Shown here piece by piece: positions 1 to 8,565 of a stretch of 64,000 nucleotides of DNA. Source of the DNA: Paludibacterium sp. B53371 (lineage in GTDB: Bacteria; Pseudomonadota; Gammaproteobacteria; Burkholderiales; Chromobacteriaceae). The notes beneath the pieces were generated by a model. It had not been told where the DNA came from. It worked only from the letters and a program-made list of their open reading frames with translations, and ran no database searches. The stretch is from NCBI RefSeq assembly GCF_018802765.1, contig NZ_CP069163.1, positions 372,001 through 436,000 on the forward strand, in the 5' to 3' direction. How positions within the stretch are numbered: the stretch's first letter is position 1; each line of letters opens with the position of its first letter. The position numbers and the translations under genes are program-made.

Positions 1-645
1 GACCGCGCCATCAAAGTTGAGTGTACGAATGGTGCCGTATCCACGCTGACAGTCTGCCGTCGCCATGACGTACTCGTTGTAGGTGGTGGTGTCCGCCTGT
101 ACATCTTTCAGGCTGAGCAATGCAGCAATGGCGGGTTTGCCACCGAATGTGCGCCTGCGGACGGTGTCCGGCAGGATGGAGTATTCATTGCGCGATTGGG
201 TGGCCGTCACCACCAACTGCCACTTGTCGCCATTCTCGGCGTGTGAAATCTTGCCGGTGCTGTTGTCCCAGCTGGTACAGGCCATACTGCCCAGATTATC
301 GGCAACGGTCTTGCCATAGCGGACAAACTCGTCCTTGCCGGTGAACTTGCCCTGCATGTCGTTGTAAAACAGATAGCCGTAGCCTTTTCGGCAGGTGTCC
401 AGCAACACGACAACCTGGCCGAACTCATAGGTGTCTTTTTGCTTGTCTTTGACCTGATAAACATAGACATAACCAGCGTTTTTCTTGCCATCCACTCTGG
501 TCAGGTGGCCGCTGAGTTTTTTGCCTTGCCATACAGTGTTGGACGATTCTGTAATCGTTACCCAGCTGCTGTCCGTTTCCTCTGCCCAAGACGCTTGGGC
601 TAGCAAATTACCGACCAGCAACACCAGAATAAACATTCTGGACAT
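1..645 (-). CDS. Secreted protein with internal duplication, 3' end beyond window
   Basis: An open frame of 215 codons starts at ATG 645 and runs off the left edge, so the C-terminus is missing. A strong G-rich ribosome binding site (AAGGGGGG) lies about 7 bases upstream. The first 21 residues are a typical Sec signal peptide, with a hydrophobic run FILVLLVGNLLA and a probable cut after ASWA. The mature part appears to hold two related units: a Cys followed by a GYG motif (LDTCRKGYGYL near residue 80, then ADCQRGYGTI near residue 203). I recognise no named family. Export to the periplasm or cell surface is inferred from the signal peptide only. Confidence 0.75.
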   Translation of the reverse strand, partial: MSRMFILVLLVGNLLAQASWAEETDSSWVTITESSNTVWQGKKLSGHLTRVDGKKNAGYVYVYQVKDKQKDTYEFGQVVVLLDTCRKGYGYLFYNDMQGKFTGKDEFVRYGKTVADNLGSMACTSWDNSTGKISHAENGDKWQLVVTATQSRNEYSILPDTVRRRTFGGKPAIAALLSLKDVQADTTTYNEYVMATADCQRGYGTIRTLNFDGAV

Positions 646-767
646 ATGTGTACCCCCCTTGGCATCACCAGGCCTCAGGCCTGATGGTTTTATTTGGACT
701 GTCAGCTATCTTCCGGTATGAGAAAAAGGCTGTCTAGCCCGTTTCGGGGGATACGGCTTTTCGATGT

Positions 768-907
768 GTAGGGCGCATTCGCGTAGGGCGCATTCGCGTA
801 GGGCACATTCGCGTAGGGTGCATTCGCCGAAGGCAATGCACCGATGCAATGCACCGATGCAATGCACCGATGCAATGCACCGCAGCAATGCACCGCAGCA
901 ATGAACC
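768..907. repeat. GTAG-type REP-like hairpin with both arms tandemly expanded
   Basis: Four 15-bp copies of GTAGGGCGCATTCGC-like units (768-827) are followed, after a short GAAGGC centre, by about five 13-bp units of GATGCAATGCACC type (832-907). The left unit ends in GGTGCATTCGCC and the right begins GGCAATGCACC, so the two arrays are inverted complements around position 829. The last two right-hand units drift to GCAGCAATG. The leading GTAG followed by a hairpin is the hallmark of REP elements mobilised by RAYT transposases. No RAYT gene is in the window. The 646-958 interval holds no convincing gene. Confidence 0.75.
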
Positions 908-914
908 AAACCGA

Positions 915-943
915 CCCCCCCGGGGGGCTTAACACCCCCCGGC
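915..943. terminator. C/G-run hairpin downstream of the small ORF
   Basis: A C7G6 palindrome (915-927) is followed by a second run of six C (935-940), so alternative hairpins can form. It lies just downstream of the minus-strand ORF ending at 959 and could stop its transcription. There is no clear T tract, so the call is weak. Confidence 0.3.
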
Positions 944-958
944 CTCCAGTTGAATGTC

Positions 959-1222
959 CTACTCCGCCAACAACACCGTGCAGCCCGCCAATTGCCGCAT
1001 GGGTACCGCCTGCGGCAGATACAGCCAGCTCTGGCCATTGACCCTGGCCAGTGACCAGTCAAGCCGGCCATCGACGATCAGGCGGCATAGCCCCGGCTGG
1101 GACAGCGCTTCACGCGGTGGGCACAGCTCGGAAACCAGCTCAAACAGCGGCATGAACGACGACGGATGAGAACGGCGATTTGTGAAGTGGGACAGGGGTG
1201 AATTACCATGCTTGGCAGCCAT
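959..1222 (-). CDS. Small hypothetical protein, 87 aa
   Basis: ATG 1222 is preceded by a near-perfect Shine-Dalgarno GAGGAG (1228-1233) at 5-base spacing, which is the main reason to treat this as a real gene. The product is a small soluble protein with a basic N-terminus (HFTNRRSHPSS) and a tail of two short hydrophobic stretches (LIVDGRLDWSLARVNGQSW and QLAGCTVLLAE). The shape resembles a small helical or beta-hairpin protein. No signal peptide or membrane helix is evident. I do not recognise the family and assign no function. Confidence 0.55.
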   Translation of the reverse strand: MAAKHGNSPLSHFTNRRSHPSSFMPLFELVSELCPPREALSQPGLCRLIVDGRLDWSLARVNGQSWLYLPQAVPMRQLAGCTVLLAE

Positions 1223-1381
1223 ACTGACTCCTCACGAGAGTTGGTTTGGTTAGCGGGTCCGTCGGTGTGTCAGCACCTTCGGGCCCGCGCCTCTTTCACG
1301 GCATCATTGCCGCGCCACATACCCTAGCGAATGCGATGACAGATCCGCAAGTTTGCGCGGTCATCCGTCCTGGAGAGCACC

Positions 1382-1406
1382 GTAGGGCGCACTCTTCAAG
1401 TGCGCC
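1382..1406. repeat. Single GTAG REP-like hairpin
   Basis: GTAG is followed by a perfect inverted repeat GGCGCACT-cttca-AGTGCGCC (8-bp stem, 5-base loop). It has the same GTAG-plus-hairpin layout as the array at 768-907. It sits in the 1223-1625 interval, which otherwise shows no supportable gene. Confidence 0.6.
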
Positions 1407-1589
1407 GATGGGGGGGATCTTGGTGGGGGGGGCGGTTTTTGGGCCGAAGGAGCCATTGATCCGAGTAGTGGACAATGGCTGCTTTACACAAATATCCGGG
1501 CACACCCTCCTCCCAGCTAACCGAACGATCTCATCTTGCGATTTCCGGGAGGAGACACGGCTTGTTCCTCTGTTTGCCGAGCTAACATT

Positions 1590-1612
1590 GGGGCATGGCT
1601 TGTCCATGCCCC
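1590..1612 (-). terminator. Hairpin just downstream of druE
   Basis: A perfect 9-bp stem (GGGGCATGG / CCATGCCCC) with a 5-base loop lies 14 bases past the druE stop codon. It is well placed to end the Druantia transcript. No T tract follows on the minus strand, so it may act as a 3' stabilising structure rather than an intrinsic terminator. Confidence 0.5.
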
Positions 1613-1625
1613 TTCATGTGATTAC

Positions 1626-4600
1626 CTAGCGGAACATAGCTCGTATCTGTTGGTGAGCATCTGGTACGTTCGCTCTGAGTAAATATTCGTTCAGAGCCAG
1701 ACTCCCATTCACATGAGATGCATCTTTAACCTTATGAACGAATTCAGGCCTACCGATGAGTCCAGGAAAGGATCCCAAGGCGATTCGGTGTCCGCCACTC
1801 TCGACCAAAATTGGCGCCTCTGGCACTTCACTCTTAATGCAATGAAAGCCATCCAATTCCAGACTAGAGCACAGTTGGGACAAAGTGGTTGCTTGGTCTT
1901 CTGGAGATGCGCATTGTGGCTCTTGCCCATGCACGGCATAACGGAGAAGTGCAGCCCCTAGCTTTCTGTCCAGCCTCCCTTGTATGTGCTGGTTGTGGAA
2001 GTGGTTGAGGCATTCAGTGCAAGAAGTGTCGCACGTACACTCTTCAAGCAATGCGAGTGTAGCTTCCAATATCTCAGGTAGGTTCCTGGCTGCGACCTCG
2101 GCGTAGCCCGCCCCGCCTGAGAGTGTGTCGTATAAAAAGACGTCCAACATCCGGGCTTCGTTTTGGAGCTCTGGGACAATCCGGAAGCCTGAACCGAACT
2201 CTGCCGGGTCAAGGTCCAACTGCTTGTGCCGGCTCGCCGCGAGTCGAAGTGCTTCGGCGATTGTATGAAGTGCGTCCTCCAGCATTCGCAGCGCAATTGC
2301 GTTCGAGGTATCGGTCACAAGCGGGGCTACAATCCTCAGCCTTAGCAGCAGTAGATCCGTACTGAAGTCATGGCCCAGAAGCACGTGTTTGAATGCACCG
2401 GAACATAGTTCTGGAGTCCCTGGTGGTCCGATGTGCCTGTAGGGACGCTTGTGCGCTCCCTTCCCGGGGGAGTATTCGTCATAAACGGATGCCGCACCAC
2501 ACTCTCCACAGACTAAGAATCCTCCTGCTGAGCTACTATCTTTGCCTCGATTGACGGTGACTAGCCTACGGTCAGTCGCATGGGTAAAACTTGCGTTCGG
2601 TCCGCAAGATCTGAACGTGAAAACTTCTGGATCAACTGGTTGTGGAAACTGGGCCATAGTGGCAAACGTAATCTCCTGCTCGTTGTCGTCGTCAGGCAGT
2701 TCTTTGGCGTCCTCGGGACCAAATACCTCTGGTTCGATCATGATTTCCTCGATCAAATTCCCTCCGCAGACTGGGCAGACGCTGTCGCCCCCCTGAGTAT
2801 TATGGGGATTGCGGATAAAGGAGCACGCCGCGCAGTGGATAAGCCGTTTGGGATTTGCAAACAAAGGCCTGGCACGATTGACTTCACCTGCGGGGAGATC
2901 TGCGAATACCCCTCCAGACCGATATTTTTTCTTATCGATGACAATCAACCTGCCTGGTGCGTATTCGCTCAACGCTTGTGAGATCGACTGCTGTGGTCTC
3001 TGAACTGTGCGGACCTCTCGAATGCCTTTGATGTTTTTCTCGTATTTTTCCACCAGGAAGCTACAGAGGCTGGTGGGGAACGCGTAGCTAGGGAGAAAGC
3101 TATGGAAGAAAAGAAACTCTAGAAGATCTTCCTGTTCCAGTTTTTGCCCTGCGTTCTCACTAATCTCAGGGTCGTCGCTCTCTTCATTTTCATTCGAGGT
3201 AACAGGCGCCGGGACATCTGCTCCAAGACGGAGTAGATCAGCTAGAAAAACTTGAGCAACGTCCGTAAGCCACTGCTCTAAGGGGCGGCCTGCAGTGTCA
3301 AGGGACGAGGGAAGCCAAGCTACGACAGATGTCCTGAGGTCTCCATTTTCTATCAGGACTCGGCGGTCCACCCAATTCTTGAAATTTTCGAGGTTTAACC
3401 CAGTGGTTTGTGCCCCATGGAAAAATTCTCGAGTGGAACCTAATGATTTCTCAAGTCTCGACGTTGTTTCGCCAGAACCGTGAACACCTTGCTCCATGAG
3501 CTCATGGAAGAAGGTCTGGATCAAGTAGGCGTGTACATGCCTCCGGGCGATCTTCTCATTGTCCACCTTCACTTCAGGTGTACGTGGTGGTCCTGCAACG
3601 ATCTCCTCGGGGTTCAGGTAGTAGTGGCTATCGTGAGGGCCGTTTTGAGAGTATGTCACTACGGTCGAAACTGAAGCACCTCGTCGGCCCGCTCGCCCAG
3701 CCCGTTGCTGATAGTTCTCTCTTTGCGGAGGGACGTTTCTTAGCGCTACCGCAACTAGCGAGCCGATATCCACGCCGACCTCCATGGTTGTAGTGCAACT
3801 TAGTATATCGATTGGCCTATCAGCGGCATCGATGAGCACATCTTGAAACCTTAATTCGTAGAGTTCGGTGGTTGCGTGGACACTGCTGCGATCACGATTG
3901 GACAGTTGTGCGGTGTGTTCTTCAACGCTGAGATTTGAAATCCGAGCCTCTGGGACTAGTGCTTCTTGTACGGGCATGCGCCAGAAGCCCTTGCGGGCGA
4001 CCACGTAATCGCTTGTTGTGGGATCGACCTGTATCGTTCCTTCACTTCCGCAGGCAAGGCAAGTTTTTTCTCTAAAGGCGAACGGCATTAAGGCCGTGCA
4101 CTCTGGGCACTGGGCCCATATATGAGACAGGTCAACCCTAAGGCGAAGAGAGTTCGGAGACAAGAACCATCCAACTTCCGTTTCTGATGCTAACTGGCTG
4201 CGAAATACAGCTTCAATAGCTTCTACTGTTTTTTTTCCCCAGTCTGGGAGGTTGATCAATGTCTCCCTGAGTGCACTATCAAACAGACCTTTTCCCCCCC
4301 CGTCTGGCCTGAAATAGCCTGCAGCTTTGCGTCGAAGTGTATGGTCGATAGATTCATCAAATGCAAAGTCCCCCAGTAGCGAATCTATCCAAGCTACCGC
4401 TAGGGCGCGGACTTCTTTCTCATCAAGCATGACCCCTGCAGCTTTAAGGTCTACACGTAACCTCTTGAATTTTGGCTGTGTGGGTTCTACAAAGCCAACC
4501 GTGGTTCCAGAAAGCGAATAATAATTGCCACACAGGAGCTTAAGCAGTGCAATCCGGTATCTTGCAGGAGGATCTAACGGCACGAATCCGTCACCCAACG

Positions 4601-7142
4601 CCTGTGTCAGGTCACTTTCGCAATCCCGTTCGTATTCGATACGGGCGGCCGAAATTTTGCTTGCATCCTGACCATCGAAAATTGGGAGATCGTGATCAGA
4701 AAGAACGGATAAGAAAGCGAGATAGAGGTTCTGGTTCGGCTTCGGTTCCAGACCAATTTCAGTCAGGCGTGCGCATGCTACTGCGATTGCTTGTCGGAAC
4801 ACGTCGAGTTCAATGTCCCGCGGAATGTCGCGTGCCAGTCGGGCTGCTTTCTGGCGACCGTCTGAAAATATAAGCACTTTTCGGCCACCATTAGGATGCT
4901 TTACGTCAACAGGGCGGCTGGCTGGCTGGCGAGCCATCTGTGTGCGGACCAATGTGGCGAATGGAGCCTCGCCTTTAGTCACATGATCCATAATTTTGGA
5001 GGGATCTTCCTTGGTCTTTCTTGTCTTACGCATGCAGACAGGGCAATTATCGAAGGTAATTCCATCCTTACCTGGAGCCATGTCCGGAACACGTACCTTT
5101 CGATAGCCCGATGCGTCTGCAGGGCATACTGAAGAAAGACTCCCTGTAGAAATATGCAGCCACTTATCCCTGTGACGGCTCCGCGGATGAACGTTTTCTT
5201 CAACCAAAATCTCGATAGGGGTGAGTTCAATAGTCTCACCCTCCGACAAAGGGCCGCTCGGTTGATGCCAGACGAAATTCATGTCCAAATTTACGTATCC
5301 ACGGATGAACGCAGCACCGCAGTCACGATGAGTTAAAAGTTCGTAGACCCTCCCCTTTGACGTGCAGCCACACTGATCCAGTGGCTTCGTGTGAAGCCTT
5401 CCTAAGATGGTTGGACCACTGTGGGAGTTGAGCCTTTCTGTGCATTCTGGATCCACGCAGGCATAAAGACCCGGCAGGCCTCTGTGGAAGAGGTGTAACC
5501 GAGTTGGAATGAGGACTCGGCCGTCCGAGTGTCGACGGGCATAACTACCCAAGGCGAGTAACGTATCAGTTGCTCGCCTTGCCGTATCGGGATGACTCCC
5601 TGTGAATAGCTTCTCGCTTAGGGCGTCGAGTTTGACTGCTTTACCAGATACCGTCGTGATCAGTGCCTCTAGTGGTCCGAAGCCTGTCAAGTTCTCGAAC
5701 AGCCAGTTCCGGAGTGAATCGTGGTCAACCGGGGGGAGTGGATTCCACCCCAAACGCGTCGCCAGAATCGTCAATGCCTCGCGTGCAGATTCCAAATCGT
5801 TGGCAGCGTCCTGAAAAGCCGTCAGATCAAAGTTAGCTAACGCCTCGGCTTCTTCGCGCGTGGCTGAGCGGGCTGCAGGGCGGGGTTCTTGGGTTCCTTG
5901 GATTACTCTGAACGCTCGATGAGAGGTCTCCGATAATCCAGTCAAGTCGCGGGCAAACCGCTCACCGTCCTCTACGGTGCCAAGGCTCGCGCTGGTAAGA
6001 ATGCAACGCATGCGTTCACGTGGTATTTCCAGGCGTGCACACAGACGCCGAATAAGCAGGGCGACCTCTGCGCCGCCTGCGCCCCTGTACATATGGGCTT
6101 CGTCGAGAACGAGGATAAATTCATTTCTAGAGTCGGATTTGAGCCAATCCCTTGTTTGCTCGAATATTCTTCGTTCAATGGGGCGCATGAGCATGTATTC
6201 GAGCATGGAATAGTTTGTGATGAGCAGTTCCGGGCATTCCTGCTGCATTTCATGCCGAGTCATTAATTCACGATCACCAGGCTGTGTTTTAAGTCGATAG
6301 CGCCAGTTGTTCGCGATATGCTGTTGGCCAATTTTTTTCCCCGAGGAATAGGTCTTGGTTTGAGCTGACTCGAGTCCGTAAAATGCATCGAGATCTTTGC
6401 TTGGCCAACGACCGATGCGCTCCAATTCCCCTTTGACGACTGGTCGTTCTGCGACTTTGCGGTAGAATTCTTCAAAGAGCGGTTTGATGAACTGTTCGTC
6501 CCTCTTTGCGGACCTTTGTCCGGGATAGGGGGTGCGCCCAGTATAGCTACCGAAATGAATGGGTCTTAGTCGTCCTTTTGAGAGGACCTTGGCGGCTTCA
6601 CTGTTGCCGAGCAATCGTCTTATGCGCGCAAGTTGATCGTTGACCAGAGCATTCATCGGATACAGTAGCATTGCTCTACAGCCCGGCCGTGCTGCGGATT
6701 CTGGCCGTTCTACCCCCTCTATGGCTAGTTTTCCGATGACAGGCATAAGAAAGCTTTCGGTCTTCCCTGAACCAGTACCGGTTGCGACAACCAAATCGGC
6801 AGCCTCTTGGCCCAAAAAGCTCGTTAGTGCTTGAGACTGATGTTCATATGGTTTGGGGTATAGGCCGACCCCCATATCCGCAAGTTGAGTAAGTGCATCG
6901 ATTGCAGGCTTGGGAATTGGTAGGTTCGCGTATGTATCTCCTGTCTTGTATACAGGGGTCGCCTCCACATAGGGAACCTGAGCGATTGTTGTGTCCTTTC
7001 GAAGAAGCGCGTGTCGTTCTCTGACTAGACCCTCATTACGAATGTGGTATTGGGCCTCAATGTACTGTCTGAGACTTTCCGCCAAGCTCTTCGCGGTTTC
7101 GTGAACACCTGTAAGCTCTGTCTCTTTTGATGTCATACTCAT
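1626..7142 (-). CDS. druE: DruE: giant DEAH-box helicase with DUF1998 domain
   Basis: A 1838-residue superfamily 2 helicase. The N-terminus has YEHQSQAL (about 99-106), Walker A TGTGSGKT (121-128), a YPMNALVNDQ motif (161-170), DEAH (347-350) and a TSASLG motif near 383. The second RecA lobe shows TTTMEVGVDIGS and QQRAGRAGRRG, the arginine-finger region. Several Cys pairs (CPECTAL..CLACG, CAAC..CPVCGG, CGECG) suggest zinc ribbons. A C-terminal CTCDTSCTECLNHFHNQ cluster matches DUF1998. ATG 7142 overlaps the druD stop as ATGA, with AGAGGAAA upstream. DruE is the defining Druantia protein; its nucleic-acid substrate is not known. The frame is intact, but the gene lies downstream of the IS insertion, so its expression may be reduced. 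Confidence 0.9.
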   Translation of the reverse strand: MSMTSKETELTGVHETAKSLAESLRQYIEAQYHIRNEGLVRERHALLRKDTTIAQVPYVEATPVYKTGDTYANLPIPKPAIDALTQLADMGVGLYPKPYEHQSQALTSFLGQEAADLVVATGTGSGKTESFLMPVIGKLAIEGVERPESAARPGCRAMLLYPMNALVNDQLARIRRLLGNSEAAKVLSKGRLRPIHFGSYTGRTPYPGQRSAKRDEQFIKPLFEEFYRKVAERPVVKGELERIGRWPSKDLDAFYGLESAQTKTYSSGKKIGQQHIANNWRYRLKTQPGDRELMTRHEMQQECPELLITNYSMLEYMLMRPIERRIFEQTRDWLKSDSRNEFILVLDEAHMYRGAGGAEVALLIRRLCARLEIPRERMRCILTSASLGTVEDGERFARDLTGLSETSHRAFRVIQGTQEPRPAARSATREEAEALANFDLTAFQDAANDLESAREALTILATRLGWNPLPPVDHDSLRNWLFENLTGFGPLEALITTVSGKAVKLDALSEKLFTGSHPDTARRATDTLLALGSYARRHSDGRVLIPTRLHLFHRGLPGLYACVDPECTERLNSHSGPTILGRLHTKPLDQCGCTSKGRVYELLTHRDCGAAFIRGYVNLDMNFVWHQPSGPLSEGETIELTPIEILVEENVHPRSRHRDKWLHISTGSLSSVCPADASGYRKVRVPDMAPGKDGITFDNCPVCMRKTRKTKEDPSKIMDHVTKGEAPFATLVRTQMARQPASRPVDVKHPNGGRKVLIFSDGRQKAARLARDIPRDIELDVFRQAIAVACARLTEIGLEPKPNQNLYLAFLSVLSDHDLPIFDGQDASKISAARIEYERDCESDLTQALGDGFVPLDPPARYRIALLKLLCGNYYSLSGTTVGFVEPTQPKFKRLRVDLKAAGVMLDEKEVRALAVAWIDSLLGDFAFDESIDHTLRRKAAGYFRPDGGGKGLFDSALRETLINLPDWGKKTVEAIEAVFRSQLASETEVGWFLSPNSLRLRVDLSHIWAQCPECTALMPFAFREKTCLACGSEGTIQVDPTTSDYVVARKGFWRMPVQEALVPEARISNLSVEEHTAQLSNRDRSSVHATTELYELRFQDVLIDAADRPIDILSCTTTMEVGVDIGSLVAVALRNVPPQRENYQQRAGRAGRRGASVSTVVTYSQNGPHDSHYYLNPEEIVAGPPRTPEVKVDNEKIARRHVHAYLIQTFFHELMEQGVHGSGETTSRLEKSLGSTREFFHGAQTTGLNLENFKNWVDRRVLIENGDLRTSVVAWLPSSLDTAGRPLEQWLTDVAQVFLADLLRLGADVPAPVTSNENEESDDPEISENAGQKLEQEDLLEFLFFHSFLPSYAFPTSLCSFLVEKYEKNIKGIREVRTVQRPQQSISQALSEYAPGRLIVIDKKKYRSGGVFADLPAGEVNRARPLFANPKRLIHCAACSFIRNPHNTQGGDSVCPVCGGNLIEEIMIEPEVFGPEDAKELPDDDNEQEITFATMAQFPQPVDPEVFTFRSCGPNASFTHATDRRLVTVNRGKDSSSAGGFLVCGECGAASVYDEYSPGKGAHKRPYRHIGPPGTPELCSGAFKHVLLGHDFSTDLLLLRLRIVAPLVTDTSNAIALRMLEDALHTIAEALRLAASRHKQLDLDPAEFGSGFRIVPELQNEARMLDVFLYDTLSGGAGYAEVAARNLPEILEATLALLEECTCDTSCTECLNHFHNQHIQGRLDRKLGAALLRYAVHGQEPQCASPEDQATTLSQLCSSLELDGFHCIKSEVPEAPILVESGGHRIALGSFPGLIGRPEFVHKVKDASHVNGSLALNEYLLRANVPDAHQQIRAMFR

Positions 7143-7228
7143 TTGTTTCCTCTTATCGCTTCAATGCGTTCGTCCAACACTATTCCAAGACCCTTGAGTG
7201 CTTCTCGAACGACTGGCATCAATTCTGA
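7139..7228 (-). pseudogene. druD: 3' fragment of druD (last 29 codons)
   Basis: This is the C-terminal piece of druD separated by the IS2-like element. It reads SELMPVVREALKGLGIVLD and onward to the TGA at 7139-7141, which overlaps the druE start. Joining it to the 5' part at 8561, with one copy of the TGGGA duplication removed, gives a continuous frame: ...HHVFP followed by SELMP. The restored protein is 351 residues. Confidence 0.85.
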
Positions 7229-7233
7229 TGGGA
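7229..7233. repeat. Target-site duplication, left copy (TGGGA)
   Basis: TGGGA directly flanks the left inverted repeat of the IS2-like element and is repeated at 8561-8565. Five bases is the usual duplication for IS2-group elements. Confidence 0.9.
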
Positions 7234-7297
7234 TGGACGAGCCCCCTGAAACATAGGACACCGATTCCCGCTTAGAATAAGGGATAGGTTTAAGGCT

Positions 7298-7687
7298 ATG
7301 TTTATGACTAACACCAACAACAAGACAGACGTGCTCGGACCCGAGCGTCGTCGCCGCTGGAGCATCGAGGAGAAGCAGGCCATCGTTGCCGAGAGCTTCA
7401 TGCCCGGCCAGTCGGTTTCCCTCGTTGCCCGCCGTCATGGGCTCAATCCCAATCAGCTGTTCAAGTGGCGCAAGCTTTATCAGGAAGGCAGCCTATCGGC
7501 GATTGCCGCGGGAGAAGAAGTCGTGCCCGCCTCTGAATTGGCTTCTGCCATCAAGCAAATACGCGAACTACAGCGACTCCTCGGCAAGAAGACGATGGAG
7601 AACGAAATCCTCAAAGAAGCCGTGGAAATCGCCCGCGCAAAAAAGTGGATTGCGCGCTCACCCTTATTGCCGGGGGAAGACCAGTAG
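7298..7687 (+). CDS. IS2-like OrfA (InsC type)
   Basis: A 129-residue regulator and DNA-binding half of the transposase. The N-terminus ([17 protein letters not shown]) and the helix-turn-helix [20 protein letters not shown] are typical of IS2 InsC. A leucine-zipper-like helix follows ([28 protein letters not shown]). ATG 7307 is an alternative start with better spacing to AAGG. The frame shifts into orfB at the A6G motif near codon 115, which would give the OrfAB transposase. Confidence 0.9.
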   Translation: MFMTNTNNKTDVLGPERRRRWSIEEKQAIVAESFMPGQSVSLVARRHGLNPNQLFKWRKLYQEGSLSAIAAGEEVVPASELASAIKQIRELQRLLGKKTMENEILKEAVEIARAKKWIARSPLLPGEDQ

Positions 7688-8523
7688 CACCGGTCTGTAC
7701 CTCGCTGGGGTTGGCGCGTTCGAATGTGATTCGCCGTGTGTCGCGTTCTGCCGATTGGCGGGATGGGCGTTCCTGTCGCTCGACCGACGATAGTGAGCTG
7801 GTCGAGGCAATTCGGGCCGCGATTTCGCCGCTGCCCAGCTACGGCTACCGCCGGACTTGGGGGGTGATTCGCCGGCAGCGAGAGGCCGGTCACTTGCCGC
7901 CGGTCAACGTGAAGCGCGTTTATCGCGTCATGCGCCAGCATGGTCTGCTGCTTCAGCGGCGGATCAAGCAACCAGGCACCCCGCGGCGCCATGATGGTAG
8001 GGTTGCTGTTGCCGACAGTAATCGCCGCTGGTGCTCTGACGGCTTCGAATTTCGCTGCGATAACGGCGAAAAGCTGCGTGTCGTGTTTGCGGAGGACTGC
8101 TGCGACCGTGAAATCATCAGTTGGACAGCCTCGACCGGGGGCTACACGGGCGACATGGTTCGAGATGTCATGTTGGAAGCTGTTGAGAAACGCGGCATTC
8201 AGTTGGGCATCTCGCCCGAGGTGGAATGGCTGAGCGACAATGGTTCGAGTTATATTGCCGCCGACACGCGGCTGTTTGCGCGAGAAATCGGCCTCAAGCC
8301 GTTAACCACGCCCGTCTGCAGCCCGCAGAGTAACGGCATGGCGGAAAGCATGGTCAAGACGCTGAAGCGGGACTACGTCGGCCATATGCCGAAACCGGAT
8401 GCCCACACGGCCTACCGGAATCTGGCGATTGCCATTGAGCACTACAACGAGTTTCACCCGCATAGTGCGTTGAAATACCGCTCTCCACGAGAGTTTCGAC
8501 GCCTGGCGGCTTCATCAACTTAA
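7645..8523 (+). CDS. IS2-like OrfB transposase (InsD type, DDE integrase core)
   Basis: The 292-residue catalytic half in the -1 frame relative to orfA. It has an HTH_21-like segment ([32 protein letters not shown]) and the rve catalytic core with D in WCSDGFEF, D in WLSDNGSSY and E in [11 protein letters not shown]. The tail [15 protein letters not shown] is typical of IS3-family transposases. Expected product is the OrfAB fusion, which carries out copy-out-paste-in transposition. No disabling mutation is visible. Confidence 0.92.
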   Translation: MDCALTLIAGGRPVAPVCTSLGLARSNVIRRVSRSADWRDGRSCRSTDDSELVEAIRAAISPLPSYGYRRTWGVIRRQREAGHLPPVNVKRVYRVMRQHGLLLQRRIKQPGTPRRHDGRVAVADSNRRWCSDGFEFRCDNGEKLRVVFAEDCCDREIISWTASTGGYTGDMVRDVMLEAVEKRGIQLGISPEVEWLSDNGSSYIAADTRLFAREIGLKPLTTPVCSPQSNGMAESMVKTLKRDYVGHMPKPDAHTAYRNLAIAIEHYNEFHPHSALKYRSPREFRRLAASST

Positions 8524-8560
8524 GCGTTGATCGGTGTCCTGTTATACGGGGGCAAATCCA

Positions 8561-8565
8561 TGGGA
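8561..8565. repeat. Target-site duplication, right copy (TGGGA)
   Basis: Second copy of the 5-bp duplication; pairs with 7229-7233. Confidence 0.9.

Larger units (their letters stand above)
7234..8560 (+). mobile_element. IS2-group IS3-family insertion sequence, complete, 1327 bp
   Basis: The ends are imperfect inverted repeats. The left begins TGGACGAGCCCCCTG and continues to GGACACCGAT. The right, read inward, begins TGGATTTGCCCCCG and also reaches GGACACCGAT. TGGGA flanks both ends. The element contains orfA and orfB on the plus strand, opposite to druD. An A6G slippery heptamer (A AAA AAG, 7639-7645) lies at the orfA/orfB overlap, as in IS2, for programmed -1 frameshifting. Length (IS2 is about 1.33 kb) and protein similarity support the IS2 group. 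Intact ends and frames suggest a recent, potentially active insertion. Confidence 0.93.

Noticed and set aside
768..907. Repeats as a CRISPR array
   Set aside because: Units of 13-15 bp are contiguous with no spacers and no cas genes nearby.
1246..1629. Overlapping plus- and minus-strand frames in the 1223-1625 gap
   Set aside because: No ribosome site, no family resemblance, and the frames run through the REP-like and terminal hairpins.
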